DNA from: Pavlovales sp. CCMP2436
Lineage: Eukaryota > Haptophyta > Pavlovophyceae > Pavlovales
DNA length: 15,651 bases
Assembly (NCBI GenBank): GCA_026770615.1
Contig: MU631364.1
Coordinates: 270,598 to 286,248, forward strand
Direction: 5' to 3'
Position numbers and translations under genes: made by a program. Position 1 is the stretch's first letter. Each line of letters opens with the position of its first letter. The notes below the pieces were generated by a model. It saw only the letters and a program-made list of their open reading frames with translations, ran no database searches and was not told the DNA's origin. Below are positions 7,599 through 14,608 of this stretch, in pieces.

Positions 7599-7798
7599 CG
7601 AAGTGCTCGAAGGAATAGCAGCCAGCAAAGAATTCCCGGTTATGGACCACCACCGTGACGGGCACCGCCGTTGCGGACGGGCCGTTGCGGACGGTGGAGC
7701 TCGTAGGCAATGACCCCCAGCTCGGCGAGCGTCTCGGGCACTGGCGCCGCGTCGAGCACAGCGCCCAGGAGCAGGACTGCGAGGGCGACGGAACGCAT
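7535..7798 (-). pseudogene. Secreted-protein-like gene with a frame break at a 14-bp tandem repeat
   Basis: ATG at 7798 opens MRSVALAVLLLGAVLDAAP, a textbook secretory signal peptide, followed by VPETLAELGVIAYELHRPQR. That frame then ends at TAA 7642..7640 (52 residues). In the next frame, from the tandem repeat onward, the strand reads AVPVTVVVHNREFFAGCYSF and EHFVNSRWETVLGFEAEFVR, clearly protein-like. The frame change falls inside two perfect copies of a 14-bp unit (7667-7694). Three copies would place both halves in one frame; two do not. The C-terminal end is unclear and runs antisense into the 3' end of the RING-LRR gene. Family unknown. The break may be a real mutation or a tandem repeat collapsed by one unit in assembly. 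Confidence 0.45.
7667..7694. repeat. 14-bp tandem repeat, two perfect units
   Basis: GCCGTTGCGGACGG occurs twice back to back inside the broken minus-strand gene. Because 14 is not a multiple of 3, the unit number sets the reading frame. Confidence 0.95.
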
Positions 7799-7887
7799 CT
7801 CCCTCGGCGCCGCGCAGGCGTCCTGCGCTGGCGAATGCGTTCACGCAAGCGACCTCAGGGTACCTCGGTTCGTACGCTTGAACACAG

Positions 7888-7929
7888 GTGGTTCAAACTG
7901 TGTGGTTCAAACTGTGTGGTTCGAACTGT
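7888..7929. repeat. 14-bp tandem repeat, three units
   Basis: GTGGTTCAAACTGT is present twice, then GTGGTTCGAACTGT once. The third unit contains a GGTTCGAA core like a tRNA B box, but no cloverleaf can be drawn around it. From here to 8469 no gene is seen; the stretch holds AT-rich sequence, the palindromes below, and C-runs at about 8401-8440. Confidence 0.9.
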
Positions 7930-8093
7930 GTCATAGTAAAACAGGGGACAGGTCAGGGCGACATTTTTTTTTAACGGGCCCATTCTAAACTACCCTGCAG
8001 CATAGTACTCTCCTGCAGCATCTCGGAGTTAGAGTGATATATAAGTCTTTAAATAAAACGGGGGAGTGGCGCAGAACTATTTATATTAAGGAA

Positions 8094-8174
8094 ATCCGTT
8101 CGTATCCGTTCGACCGAACGAATACAAACGGATACGAACGGATAATGAATCCGTGCGATCATGATCGCACGGAT
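8094..8174. repeat. Cluster of inverted repeats built on ATCCGTT/AACGGAT
   Basis: A 17-nt arm, ATCCGTTCGTATCCGTT (8094-8110), pairs perfectly with 8127-8143 around a 16-nt spacer. Directly after it, 8149-8174 is a perfect 26-bp palindrome (left half ATCCGTGCGATCA). The heptamer or a one-base variant occurs about seven times across 8094-8183. It could form a cruciform or be a binding-site array; no protein frame explains it. Confidence 0.9.
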
Positions 8175-8628
8175 ACTAACGGACTTACCGAAAGTTTCTG
8201 GGGCGAAAAAAGCGCAGGTCCATAACTAGCGCTCAGTTCGCATAAGAACGTTGAACAAGATATACATATTAGCGGCTCAGCATGGTTCAAGAGGTAGTGT
8301 TCACTCACAGACTTAGTCGACGTCAGACATAAGTCCTGGAAGCAGGGGCGGTAGAGGTGAAATTGGGATGGTGACAAACTCGTAGCAGATGCCACAAGCT
8401 CCCCCCCCTCCCTCACAAGAACACGCCCCCCCCCCACCCACTCACAAGAAGCCAATAACACGCCCACCGATGTTCTCCATTCGCGCGCGCGAGATGATGA
8501 ACTTTGCGTGCGAGGAGTGTGATTTTTGGTAAGAGCACGCGCGTGCCGTACAGCCCTCAGGGCTGCTCCAATTCACCTCCTCTTGTTGGCTTTGAGCGTT
8601 TGTGTTTGCATTTTTAAATAGTTTATAA

Positions 8629-8880
8629 GTACCGAAGCACCAATATGCTGAGGATGGGGTTCCCAGTCCAAGCAAGCCCAGGCCGCAGCGGGAGAGGCGG
8701 ATCCACTTTTCTGAGCGACATCCTCCTGAACTGACGACTCTGACAGTGCGGAACAACACGTTTCGATTTCGAGCAACTACACGGTACACTGGCCAGCTCG
8801 AGGCGGACTGCGACGCGGCACCTGATACCGAGTATTTTGACGCCATCGTGACGAACGATGACTTAGAATGCGTATTTTAA
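8629..8880 (+). pseudogene. Guanylate-kinase-like C-terminal remnant
   Basis: The plus frame is open for 84 codons from just after a TAA (8628) to TAA at 8880, with no ATG. The last part reads RHPPELTTLTVRNNTFRF, GQLEADCDAAPDTEYFDAIV and TNDDLECVF. The order PP-x-L-x-x-L, then a charged helix, then YFDAIVTNDDLE resembles the C-terminal third of guanylate kinases, which end with an FDxVIVNDDLE-like strand and helix. The normal terminal helix after NDDLE is cut short, and the P-loop part is not in the window. A speculative upstream exon (8470..8528, MFSIRAREMMNFACEECDFW, donor TG/GTAAGA) could join in phase, but it does not look like a kinase N-terminus. Probably a truncated, decaying copy. Confidence 0.4.
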
Positions 8881-8979
8881 TGACTTCACGCACATCTGGC
8901 AAATTAGGATGCCGCGGGCCTTTTTTGTAATTTGTGCGTGCAATTAAGCCGTTACATATTCTATTCTATCTTGAACTTT

Positions 8980-9091
8980 ATTTCGCCCGCGTTCGACCTC
9001 TCATCGACGTCGGTTCATAACGACGTCACTGTTGCAAATGAATTCGCCGTGCCCGCAGGCACCTTCAGCTGCGCCTATGCGCTGAAGGCCC
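8980..9091 (+). repeat. X repeat, copy 2
   Basis: Direct partner of 6082-6195. The inverted CGACGTCG...CGACGTCA motif is kept (9005-9012 and 9021-9028). The segment between the motif and GCCCGCAGG differs in sequence (TGTTGCAAATGAATTCGCC here). No gene is seen between 8881 and 9199. Confidence 0.8.
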
Positions 9092-9199
9092 GATAAAATA
9101 GAACGTTGTTGAGGTGCCGATAGTGTTTAAGTTTCTAGTTTATTGTCCGTCCCCGGGAGGCTTGCACTGGACCATAGTGCCCAAGTCGCCGTCCCTGGG

Positions 9200-9403
9200 T
9201 TAGGCCCGCCGGCTTCTTCTCCCGTCGTCGTCACCACCATTGCCCTCATCGCTTGCTGGTCGCGCACGTAACTTGCCAACCCAGTTTGTCAGGATTTCGG
9301 CAATATGGACCACCCCTGAGATGAACTCTGGGATCTTATGGGGCTCTTTTGTGCCAAAGGTGGGCTCGAGACATTGATTCGAAATCGAACGATCACCTTT
9401 TTC
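9200..9403 (-). pseudogene. Start-less coding remnant (68 codons), family unknown
   Basis: The minus frame is open from just after TGA (9406..9404) to TAA (9202..9200). It reads NQCLEPTFGTKEPHKIPEFI, SGVVHIAEILTNWVGKLRAR and PASDEGNGGDDDGRRSRRA. The mix of hydrophobic and charged residues, ending in an acidic then basic tail, looks like a genuine C-terminus. There is no ATG, and the sequence just upstream is not an obvious acceptor. It could be a last exon of an unplaced gene or a fragment left by repeat activity. Confidence 0.35.
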
Positions 9404-9527
9404 TCAGTGTGTGCGTTGAAGAGGAAAATTTGCCGAAACTAACTGAAGGCCCGCCCGGCCGCCCCCATATTTTGAATCGCAGTGGCGACAACATTTATGA
9501 CCCCAGTAAAAGTTAGTTCTAACTAGT

Positions 9528-9542
9528 TACGTCATTGACGTA
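9528..9542. promoter_or_regulatory. 15-bp palindrome with TGACGT half-sites
   Basis: TACGTCA-T-TGACGTA is perfectly symmetric around one base and resembles a bZIP/CRE-type site. No gene start lies close by, so a regulatory role is only a possibility. The rest of 9404-9652 shows no gene. Confidence 0.4.
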
Positions 9543-9652
9543 TGTAAAGAAATTTATCAGAGATATGAGTGTTACATGTTTACCTAATGACACTGACTTT
9601 GAGTGATTCTGAGTACCATACGTGTGTCATGTCTGACCTAACACTCCCAGCA

Positions 9653-9986
9653 GGGTCGAAATCCGAACTGCAGAAGTGGCACGATTCCGCACTGGGGAGG
9701 GGAAAAGCTGTGGGCGGGACGAGGAGGTAGACATTGTTCGCCCCTGTGGGAGCCCTATGTGTCGATAGCTGCTGTCAAATTGAGCCCACCTGAAAGTTCG
9801 GAGCCCACTTGGTGTGCACCTCTCGTGTGCCTCTGGGGTCGATGACAAGCTAAAGGTTACTAACATTTCCGATTATCAGCGCTCGGAAGCGGAAAGTAAG
9901 TCACGGTTCCCGAAGGGACCCCGAGGAGTTAGTTGCAGATTCGTGAATGGGGCGCCGCCCCATTCACGAATCTGCCACTAATAGCT
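9653..9986 (-). repeat. W repeat, left copy (inverted relative to 14913-15249)
   Basis: The reverse complement aligns along about 335 bp with 14913-15249. Shared landmarks include CCCTTCGGGAACC, CAGAGGCACACG, GGGCGAACAAT, CCAGTGC.GAATCG.GCCACT and TTCGACCC/TTTGACCC. The minus frame reads SSTPEAHERC, PQGRTMSTSS and PSPVRNRAT. The partner reads SSISEAHASH, AQGRTISTIF and SSPVQNRAT in the matching frame. Confidence 0.85.
9935..9975. repeat. Perfect 41-bp palindrome at the inner end of the W repeat
   Basis: The 20-nt arm GCAGATTCGTGAATGGGGCG (9935-9954) pairs perfectly with 9956-9975 around a single C. Weaker symmetry extends outwards to about 9901 and 10009 (CACGGTTCCCG against CGGTTCGTG, CCCCGAG against CTCGGGG), giving an imperfect palindrome of about 110 bp. 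Confidence 0.95.
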
Positions 9987-10181
9987 CGGGGTCAAACCCG
10001 GTTCGTGAGTTGATCCGGGCTGGATATTCACCGGACTTTTTTTGCAATTTTCCCCCGGACTGGTCCCTAATTCGGATTTCGACTCGGCAGCTAATAATAC
10101 ACACTTGGCCGGCCGGGGCCTCACCTTATAACACACACAAGGGCCTGCCGTTACACATAGTTAAATTCGAACACACACTGA

Positions 10182-10328
10182 TTGTCGTGTGTCAGATCAG
10201 CCTTAGCGGTAGGGACGGTATTCGTGTGCTCATTGCTCTGCAAAGGTCCCAGTCAGTGATCCGAGTATTTCCCAACACTTGGGTCCGGTGGACACCCGTG
10301 GGGACGGACGTATTTCTAGATATTTACA
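10182..10328 (+). repeat. Z repeat, copy 1
   Basis: About 145 bp shared directly with 14609-14744: TGTCGTGTG, GATCAGCCTTAGCGGT, GACGGTAT.CGTGTGCTC, AACACTTGGGTCCGGTGGA and GTATTTCTAGATATTTACA. A 191-codon open frame (9947-10522) runs through the palindrome, this repeat and R copy G, but it is made of repeats and is not called a gene. Confidence 0.85.
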
Positions 10329-10387
10329 AATTACACCACTCAGATAAATCCGGTTACACCCCTAGACCTATCTCTGAAATGTATATA

Positions 10388-10437
10388 ACCAGCAAAACAT
10401 TCAGAACAGTCAGACGCCAGCTTGAATCCCTATCAGT
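10388..10437 (-). repeat. R repeat, partial copy G (inverted)
   Basis: Reads CCAGCAAAACATTCAGAACA, then GTCAGACGCCAGCTTGAATC and CCTATCA, the reverse complement of the middle of copy E. Confidence 0.85.
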
Positions 10438-10538
10438 ATATATCAACTTTAAGTTCGCGAGTGGCTTGGATCGCGCCGTTCCGCGTTCGTACACGCAATC
10501 GGCCGTGCTTGCCCGGTGCTAAGGCTCGACGGCCAGGC

Positions 10539-12038
10539 TCAGCCCTTTCGGCGGAGGCGGACGCTGTCGACGAACTCGCTGATAGCTGAGATCAGCGCCA
10601 AGTTCGGCACCAGCACGAGCTCGTGCGCCTCGAGCAAACAGTTGGTGCACGGATCGCTGAGCCCGCGCTCAGAGAGCCACTGCTCGAGCACGCGCGCTCG
10701 TACGTCGCCCCGCTCGCGATGAGCATCACGGGCTCGCGCATCAGCTCAAGACTGATCGGACACAGGTAGGCCGATGGTACCGTCTCATCTTCGAGCAGCT
10801 CGTCGAGCCGCCTCTGCTCCGCCTCGCGTCGCGCCGCCGCGACCTGCGCACCGCCGGCGCTGAGGCCGGCCTCCTCGCTCTGCGCCTCCGCTTTATCTCC
10901 GCACGGCACGGTTGCTGCCCCGCCCTCGCCCTCCCGCCTGAGCAAGGCCTTGGCCTTGACCGCTTTCTTCCGTAGAACGTCGCGGCGCGCGCGCGCGGCG
11001 GCAATCGCGCCACCGTCGGGCGAGGCGAGTGGCGCAAGGCGCTCGAGTGCGGCGCGCAGTGATTCGATGGAGGCGTCCAGGTCTTGGCTTAGCCAGAGCA
11101 GCTCCGCGTCAGCCGCTGCCGTCTGCGCCACCGCCTCACTCGTGGCAGCTGCAGGAGGTGCGATCGCGGGCGCGGACGCGGCAACCGGCGCGGGGGGGTC
11201 GACTGCAGCCAGCCCGGCACCTGCCTCGCCGCCGCCCTGCCCCGCGCGCTTGCGCGCGCGCGCGTCCTTTTTCAGCTTCCTCGCCGCCTTGAGCTCGGTG
11301 GAGGCCTCCTCCTCCGCGACCAGCTCCGCCTCAGCCTCCCGGGCCCTCCGCTCCGCCTCACGCCTGCTTGCCGCCTCCGCCTCCACCTCGGCGTGCGCGC
11401 ACTTCGCGTACTCGTCGCCGCGTCTCGCAGCCTCCAAGAGCAGGTCGGAGCCGGCCCGCTCGTCGCGCGAGCAGCCGCGCGCGCCTTTGAGAAGGAGTCG
11501 CGCGAGAACCACTGTAGCCGGCAAGTCACCGCCTCGGCTGGCTTTGCGGAGCCACTCGACTGCCTCTGTTGTCTGCTGCTGCAGCAACAAGAGGCGACCC
11601 AGGCGGAAGGAGGCCTGCAACGCGACCAGCCCAGCTCCCTGCTCGGCCGCAGAGCTGCGTGTTCGTGTGTGCGTGTTTGTGTATGTGTTGTGTGTGCGTG
11701 TGTGCGTGCATTGGGTGTGTGCGTTGGGTGTGTGCGTTGGGTGTGTGCGTTGGGTGTGTGTGCGCGCGCGCGCGCGCGTGTGTGTGTACTTACCGGTAGT
11801 ACTTGGACGCCTCCGCAAAGTCAACCTCAGGCACGCCATTGCCGCTCTCAAGGCAGCGGCCGAGCGCGAGTGCAGCCTCGGGCAGGCCTTGTTCCGCGAC
11901 AGCACGCCACCAGTCGACGCCTGTCTTCACGTTGCGCGTCACCCCAGCGCCGTTATACAAGGCGTCGCCGATTAAGTACTGCGCGAGTGCCACGCGCTCG
12001 TGCTTCGCGTCGTGCGCCACCTCGGCCAGCGTCGCCAT
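10539..12038 (-). CDS. U-box E3 ubiquitin ligase with Sel1-like repeats; one-base frame break in the U-box
   Basis: Two exons (12038..11794 and 11654..10539) give about 453 residues if one missing base is allowed for. Residues 17-160 hold about four Sel1-like repeats (AQYLIGDALYNGAGVTRNVK, FAEASKYYRSAAEQGAGLV), protein-binding solenoid units joined exactly across the intron. Residues ~160-365 are a charged, Ala/Glu/Arg-rich probable coiled coil. From about 370 comes a U-box: YLCPISLELMREPVMLIASG, then ATYER. There the frame breaks in the CGCGCG run at 10691-10697. The next frame continues RVLEQWLSERGLSDPCTNCL and LVLVPNLALISAISEFVDSV to TGA at 10541..10539. One extra base gives the exact family spacing (YER, five residues, WL). 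U-box proteins pass ubiquitin from an E2 to substrates. The break may be a sequencing error in a GC run or a recent inactivation. ATG 12038 has G at -3 and +4. Confidence 0.75.
11655..11793 (-). other. Intron of the U-box gene, filled with CA/TG microsatellite (139 nt)
   Basis: The donor TACTACCG/GTAAGT and acceptor AACACGCAG/CTCTGCGG keep phase 2 and rebuild the Sel1 motif. On the plus strand it holds a 13-bp unit, TTGGGTGTGTGCG, in tandem (11711-11761) and an alternating purine-pyrimidine tract at about 11754-11788. Confidence 0.85.
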
Positions 12039-12548
12039 GTCGGTCCAGGGGCTCGGCTCCCGATCAACCCCTTGAAGCGAGAAACCCTCGCGCCGCGGTC
12101 CAGGGCTCGGCGTTCAACCGAACGATCCCACGACCCCTCAAAAGTCAAAACAACCCGTGCATTAAAACTGGGCGCGGCGGCGAGGGTGAAGGCGGCCGCT
12201 GCGAATGCTGCCGCCTGCGAGTGCTGCTGCCGCCCGCGGGGCCCTGGCGCCAATCCTTTGCAGGCTATCCCCTGTCCCAGTACCTTGGTCTCTTCAGAAA
12301 AAAACATGCTGTATTTAAGGAAACGACTGTAGTTCGAGACGCACATCGAGCCTTTTTGTACCGCGCCAAACATCGTCGCTGCGATGCTCTCGATTCTGAG
12401 ATGCTACCATACGACGCTCTCGATTGATCGAAGGCTGCGCCCCTTAACTGCGCCCCCATCCGCTAGATCTGGATCTGACTTGCAACTTTTTTTTAAATCG
12501 TGCAGCGCCGCCGAAGTTGAACTCCGACTGGTCCACAGCCAACATCAG
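12039..12548. other. Divergent intergenic region between the U-box gene and the Rossmann-fold gene
   Basis: About 510 bp separates two start codons facing away from each other, so the promoters must lie here or overlap. A minus-strand ATG frame (12373, MFGAVQKGSM onward) runs toward the U-box gene in a different frame, and a plus ATG at 12384 is in frame with the next gene. Both are read as probable untranslated or extended leader sequence. No TATA box or clear motif was fixed. Confidence 0.4.
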
Positions 12549-13145
12549 ATGTCGCCATCCTCAACGCAGATGCTCGCAGGCGCAGGCGTCGTGGCCGCCA
12601 TCGCGGCGCTGGCTGCCTACGTGCTGGGCACCGGGGGAGTGGCGCGCAAGGGGAAGCCCGGCAAGGGAGAAGCGCCCGGCAGCGCCGCGGGCGAGGTCGG
12701 CGAGGGAGCAGGCGCTGCGGAAGTCGAGAGCGATGGGTTCGTGGCGCAGAATGCCCCCGCCGCAGCCGCGGTTCAGATTGTGGCCAAGCCTGGGAGCGAG
12801 CTGGGCTCCGGCGGGTGCGTGCGTGTTTGCATGGTGGGCACTGGCGCCGAGGCGAGCACAGCCGCGATGGCTGTGCTCGCCTCCCCCCGCTACAGCCTCA
12901 GCCGGGTTGTGGATGTGTCGGCAGAGGCGGCTCACGCCTTTGCAACCTCACACATCAACCGGAATCCTCCCGGGCTCGTGGCGGCGGTGAGCACTGACGT
13001 GGGCTCAGCGTGCCGCGCTGGCGACGTGGATGCTCTGATTGTCTGCGCCCCCGCTGCCTACCGAGCTGCCATCCTGCGCGCAGCCGCCGAGCAAGGCACT
13101 CCCACGCTTAGCCCCGCCCAGTTGGACGTGGTGCCTCTACACTAG
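12549..13145 (+). CDS. Membrane-anchored, shortened Rossmann-fold protein (Gfo/Idh/MocA-like N-domain)
   Basis: 198 residues from ATG 12549. Residues 8-28 (MLAGAGVVAAIAALAAYVLG) form one membrane segment or signal anchor. Residues 29-88 are a Gly/Ala/Glu linker. From residue 91 the chain reads VRVCMVGTGAEASTAAMAVL (dinucleotide-binding loop with GxGxxA, residues 97-102), then SRVVDVSAEAAHAFATSH (acidic D122 after strand 2) and DVDALIVCAPAAYRAAILRA. This order is that of the NAD(P)-binding domain of Gfo/Idh/MocA oxidoreductases. The usual EKP motif after the fourth strand is absent (GTPTLSPAQLD instead), and the C-terminal substrate domain is missing; family members usually have 330-400 residues. 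It is either a 3'-truncated gene or exon 1 of a longer one. In-frame ATGs at 12384 and 12569 are alternatives, and none has an ideal context. It is divergent from the U-box gene. Confidence 0.55.
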   Translation: MSPSSTQMLAGAGVVAAIAALAAYVLGTGGVARKGKPGKGEAPGSAAGEVGEGAGAAEVESDGFVAQNAPAAAAVQIVAKPGSELGSGGCVRVCMVGTGAEASTAAMAVLASPRYSLSRVVDVSAEAAHAFATSHINRNPPGLVAAVSTDVGSACRAGDVDALIVCAPAAYRAAILRAAAEQGTPTLSPAQLDVVPLH

Positions 13146-13241
13146 GCAGATATTGGTAGCCAGAGGTCGCACAACTCCGTGCACTTGCTCACTCTTCGGG
13201 TCAGACTTTCTTTTCCTTTTTCGAATTACATTAGATCTCAG

Positions 13242-13672
13242 TGGATAACGCGCATGAGTTCATTATACAGTATTGTAAGCAAGGAGATATACAAGCAGCA
13301 ACTCAAGACAAAATATCCATACATGACGCGCATAAGTTCAAGATAGCTATGTGGGCCGCCCAGGCAGCCGAGAGTGCAGCCAAGGAAAGCACGAATCAAC
13401 CACTGACAATCACACCCACGCGGACCATCCCACAGTTGCAAGAACGACGTGCCACACAACTGCCGCCCGTGCGTACAAAACCACACGACCCGATACCCAC
13501 AGTCCCCCTCCAGGCCATACGGGCCGAACCACGGCCAACGCGAGCGGGCTGCCACACAACAAAAACCTGCCCACACACCACCAACGGCCTCGCCAGCCAT
13601 GCCTCACGCGATCACGCCAGGATTGCCACGCAAACATACGCAGAGTCAAGCTGCGCCGGCCTCGCCTCATAG
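13242..13672 (+). CDS. Possible exon of an unknown gene
   Basis: A strong acceptor-like sequence (TTTCTTTTCCTTTTTCG, then GATCTCAG at 13241) is followed by an open frame, phase 1. It reads DNAHEFIIQYCKQGDIQAAT, QDKISIHDAHKFKIAMWAAQ and AAESAAKESTNQPLTI. This first ~55-residue part is helical and looks genuinely coding; NAHEF and DAHKF may be an internal repeat. After about 13420 the frame becomes Pro/Thr/Arg/His-rich, and all three plus frames are open because the strand is poor in T. The coding claim therefore weakens, and the end at 13672 may not be real. No upstream donor fitting the Rossmann gene was found. Family unknown. Confidence 0.3.
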
Positions 13673-14310
13673 ACACTCCACCGCCACACCTGAGCCAGCC
13701 AAACCACAAATGCCAACACCAGCCATCATCCCAGTGCCACAAGCAAAAGACTGCCCCCAGTGCACCAAATGTGGCCACACCACCCACGCACACACGCACA
13801 CTGCGCTCATTCAAACGACCAGTGGAAGCCTGCCAGATCGCCGCATCATCTACTGAGTGGGAGTAGGCACAGAACTCCGAGCCACCAACAACGACTATGC
13901 CCTACTCGCTACACGATACCACAACAAGCCCACCGCGCAAACGCACACAGAGCCGAACTAAGGTCGCCACACCACAGGGACAGACCCCAGCCACCCGCAG
14001 GCCTAGGCGAAAGCCGGCCACCCCACAGAGACCAAACCCAACCGCTCTATCAACGCCACGAGCTGCGGCCGCACACACCACAGCAGACGTGCACATGCCA
14101 GCGTCTCACCCGCGCATATTGCGCTCAGCCAAACGCCCACTGGAAGCCAAGCAAACATACACACCACCTATGGTGCTGGACCAGACACAACACTCGGCAG
14201 CGGAACGAAAGCGGACTCGCACGACGCAGCCACCCACAGACAATAGCGGAACGACCGCCGTCAGAGCCCCACACCACCGTGTTCTGCGCCCATCCACGCG
14301 GCCAAAAGCA
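13615..14310 (+). repeat. Degenerate ~310-bp tandem duplication in C/A-rich DNA
   Basis: CCACGCAAACATACGCAGAG (13627) recurs as CCGCGCAAACGCACACAGAG (about 13933). CTGCGCTCATTCAAACGACC (13800) recurs as TTGCGCTCAGCCAAACGCCC (about 14119). A third, weaker echo begins near 14205 and 14278. The peptide readings are PRKHTQS against PRKRTQS, and LRSFKRPVEACQ against LRSAKRPLEAKQ. Confidence 0.6.
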
Positions 14311-14454
14311 GGGCCACAGACCCGCACACCCCAGCGGCCAGCAGAGGCGCGCCAAAGCGCAGGAGGGAGGAACAATGCCTCGAAAACACACCCCAACATA
14401 TTGAGCCCGAAGCCCACCCCCCTGAGGGGGTGGGGTAGACCGGGACCACAATGA
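13897..14454 (+). CDS. Basic Pro/Thr/Arg-rich hypothetical protein (185 aa)
   Basis: ATG 13897 (A at -3) opens a frame to TGA at 14452-14454. It reads MPYSLHDTTTSPPRKRTQSR, HPRILRSAKRPLEAKQ and HHRVLRPSTRPKAGPQ. The chain is strongly basic, low in hydrophobics, and has repeated LRxxxRP motifs; no fold or family is recognised. Both repeated peptide motifs (PRKRTQS and LRSAKRPLEA) sit in this one frame, whereas in the upstream repeat unit they fall in different frames. That favours this frame as the original one. Against it, the T-poor composition keeps other frames open too. It could be a nucleic-acid-binding or gag-like protein of a mobile element, but nothing shows this. The 3' end carries a perfect stem-loop. 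Confidence 0.3.
   Translation: MPYSLHDTTTSPPRKRTQSRTKVATPQGQTPATRRPRRKPATPQRPNPTALSTPRAAAAHTTADVHMPASHPRILRSAKRPLEAKQTYTPPMVLDQTQHSAAERKRTRTTQPPTDNSGTTAVRAPHHRVLRPSTRPKAGPQTRTPQRPAEARQSAGGRNNASKTHPNILSPKPTPLRGWGRPGPQ
14413..14434 (+). other. Stem-loop, 9-bp perfect GC stem with CTGA loop
   Basis: CCCACCCCC-CTGA-GGGGGTGGG, about 20 bp before the stop of the basic hypothetical frame. It could be an RNA hairpin or the end of an element. It is not followed by the CTRR end expected of a Helitron. Confidence 0.8.
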
Positions 14455-14608
14455 GCCCCCACCGTGTCACAGTGGGATTCAGGCCACCGGAGGTTATTTG
14501 TTTGTTTATTTTGTGCTACAGGTGCGGCACGTGCGCAGGCGAGCTGCATTTTGAGACGAGCGAGAGGCAGCAGCGGCCGGTCAGTGCGTCAGTCAGAGAG
14601 CCGTCGAC

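Noticed and set aside
7902..7930. tRNA-like B box (GGTTCGAAC)
   Set aside because: It is the third unit of a simple 14-bp tandem repeat; no acceptor stem or anticodon arm can be formed around it.
8094..8190. CRISPR-like array
   Set aside because: The repeats are overlapping palindromes without regular spacers, and the context is eukaryotic.
8442..8846. 134-codon minus-strand frame starting MASKYSVSG
   Set aside because: It lies antisense to the guanylate-kinase-like fragment, has odd composition, and its ATG overlaps the antisense of the best conserved motif.
9947..10522. 191-codon plus-strand open frame starting inside the palindrome
   Set aside because: It is assembled from the palindrome, Z repeat and R repeat, and no stretch outside the repeats looks like a conserved protein.
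11972..12373. Minus-strand frame MFGAVQKGSM onward, upstream of the U-box gene
   Set aside because: It overlaps the U-box start in a different frame, has no recognisable domain, and no in-phase intron linking it was found; it is more likely leader sequence.
14400..14460. Helitron 3' end suggested by the GC hairpin
   Set aside because: No CTRR terminus follows at the right distance, and no Rep/helicase frame exists in the window.
13396..14549. Trp/Gly/Val-rich minus-strand frames opposite the C/A-rich island
   Set aside because: Their composition follows directly from reading CCA/CAC-rich DNA backwards; no motif supports them.
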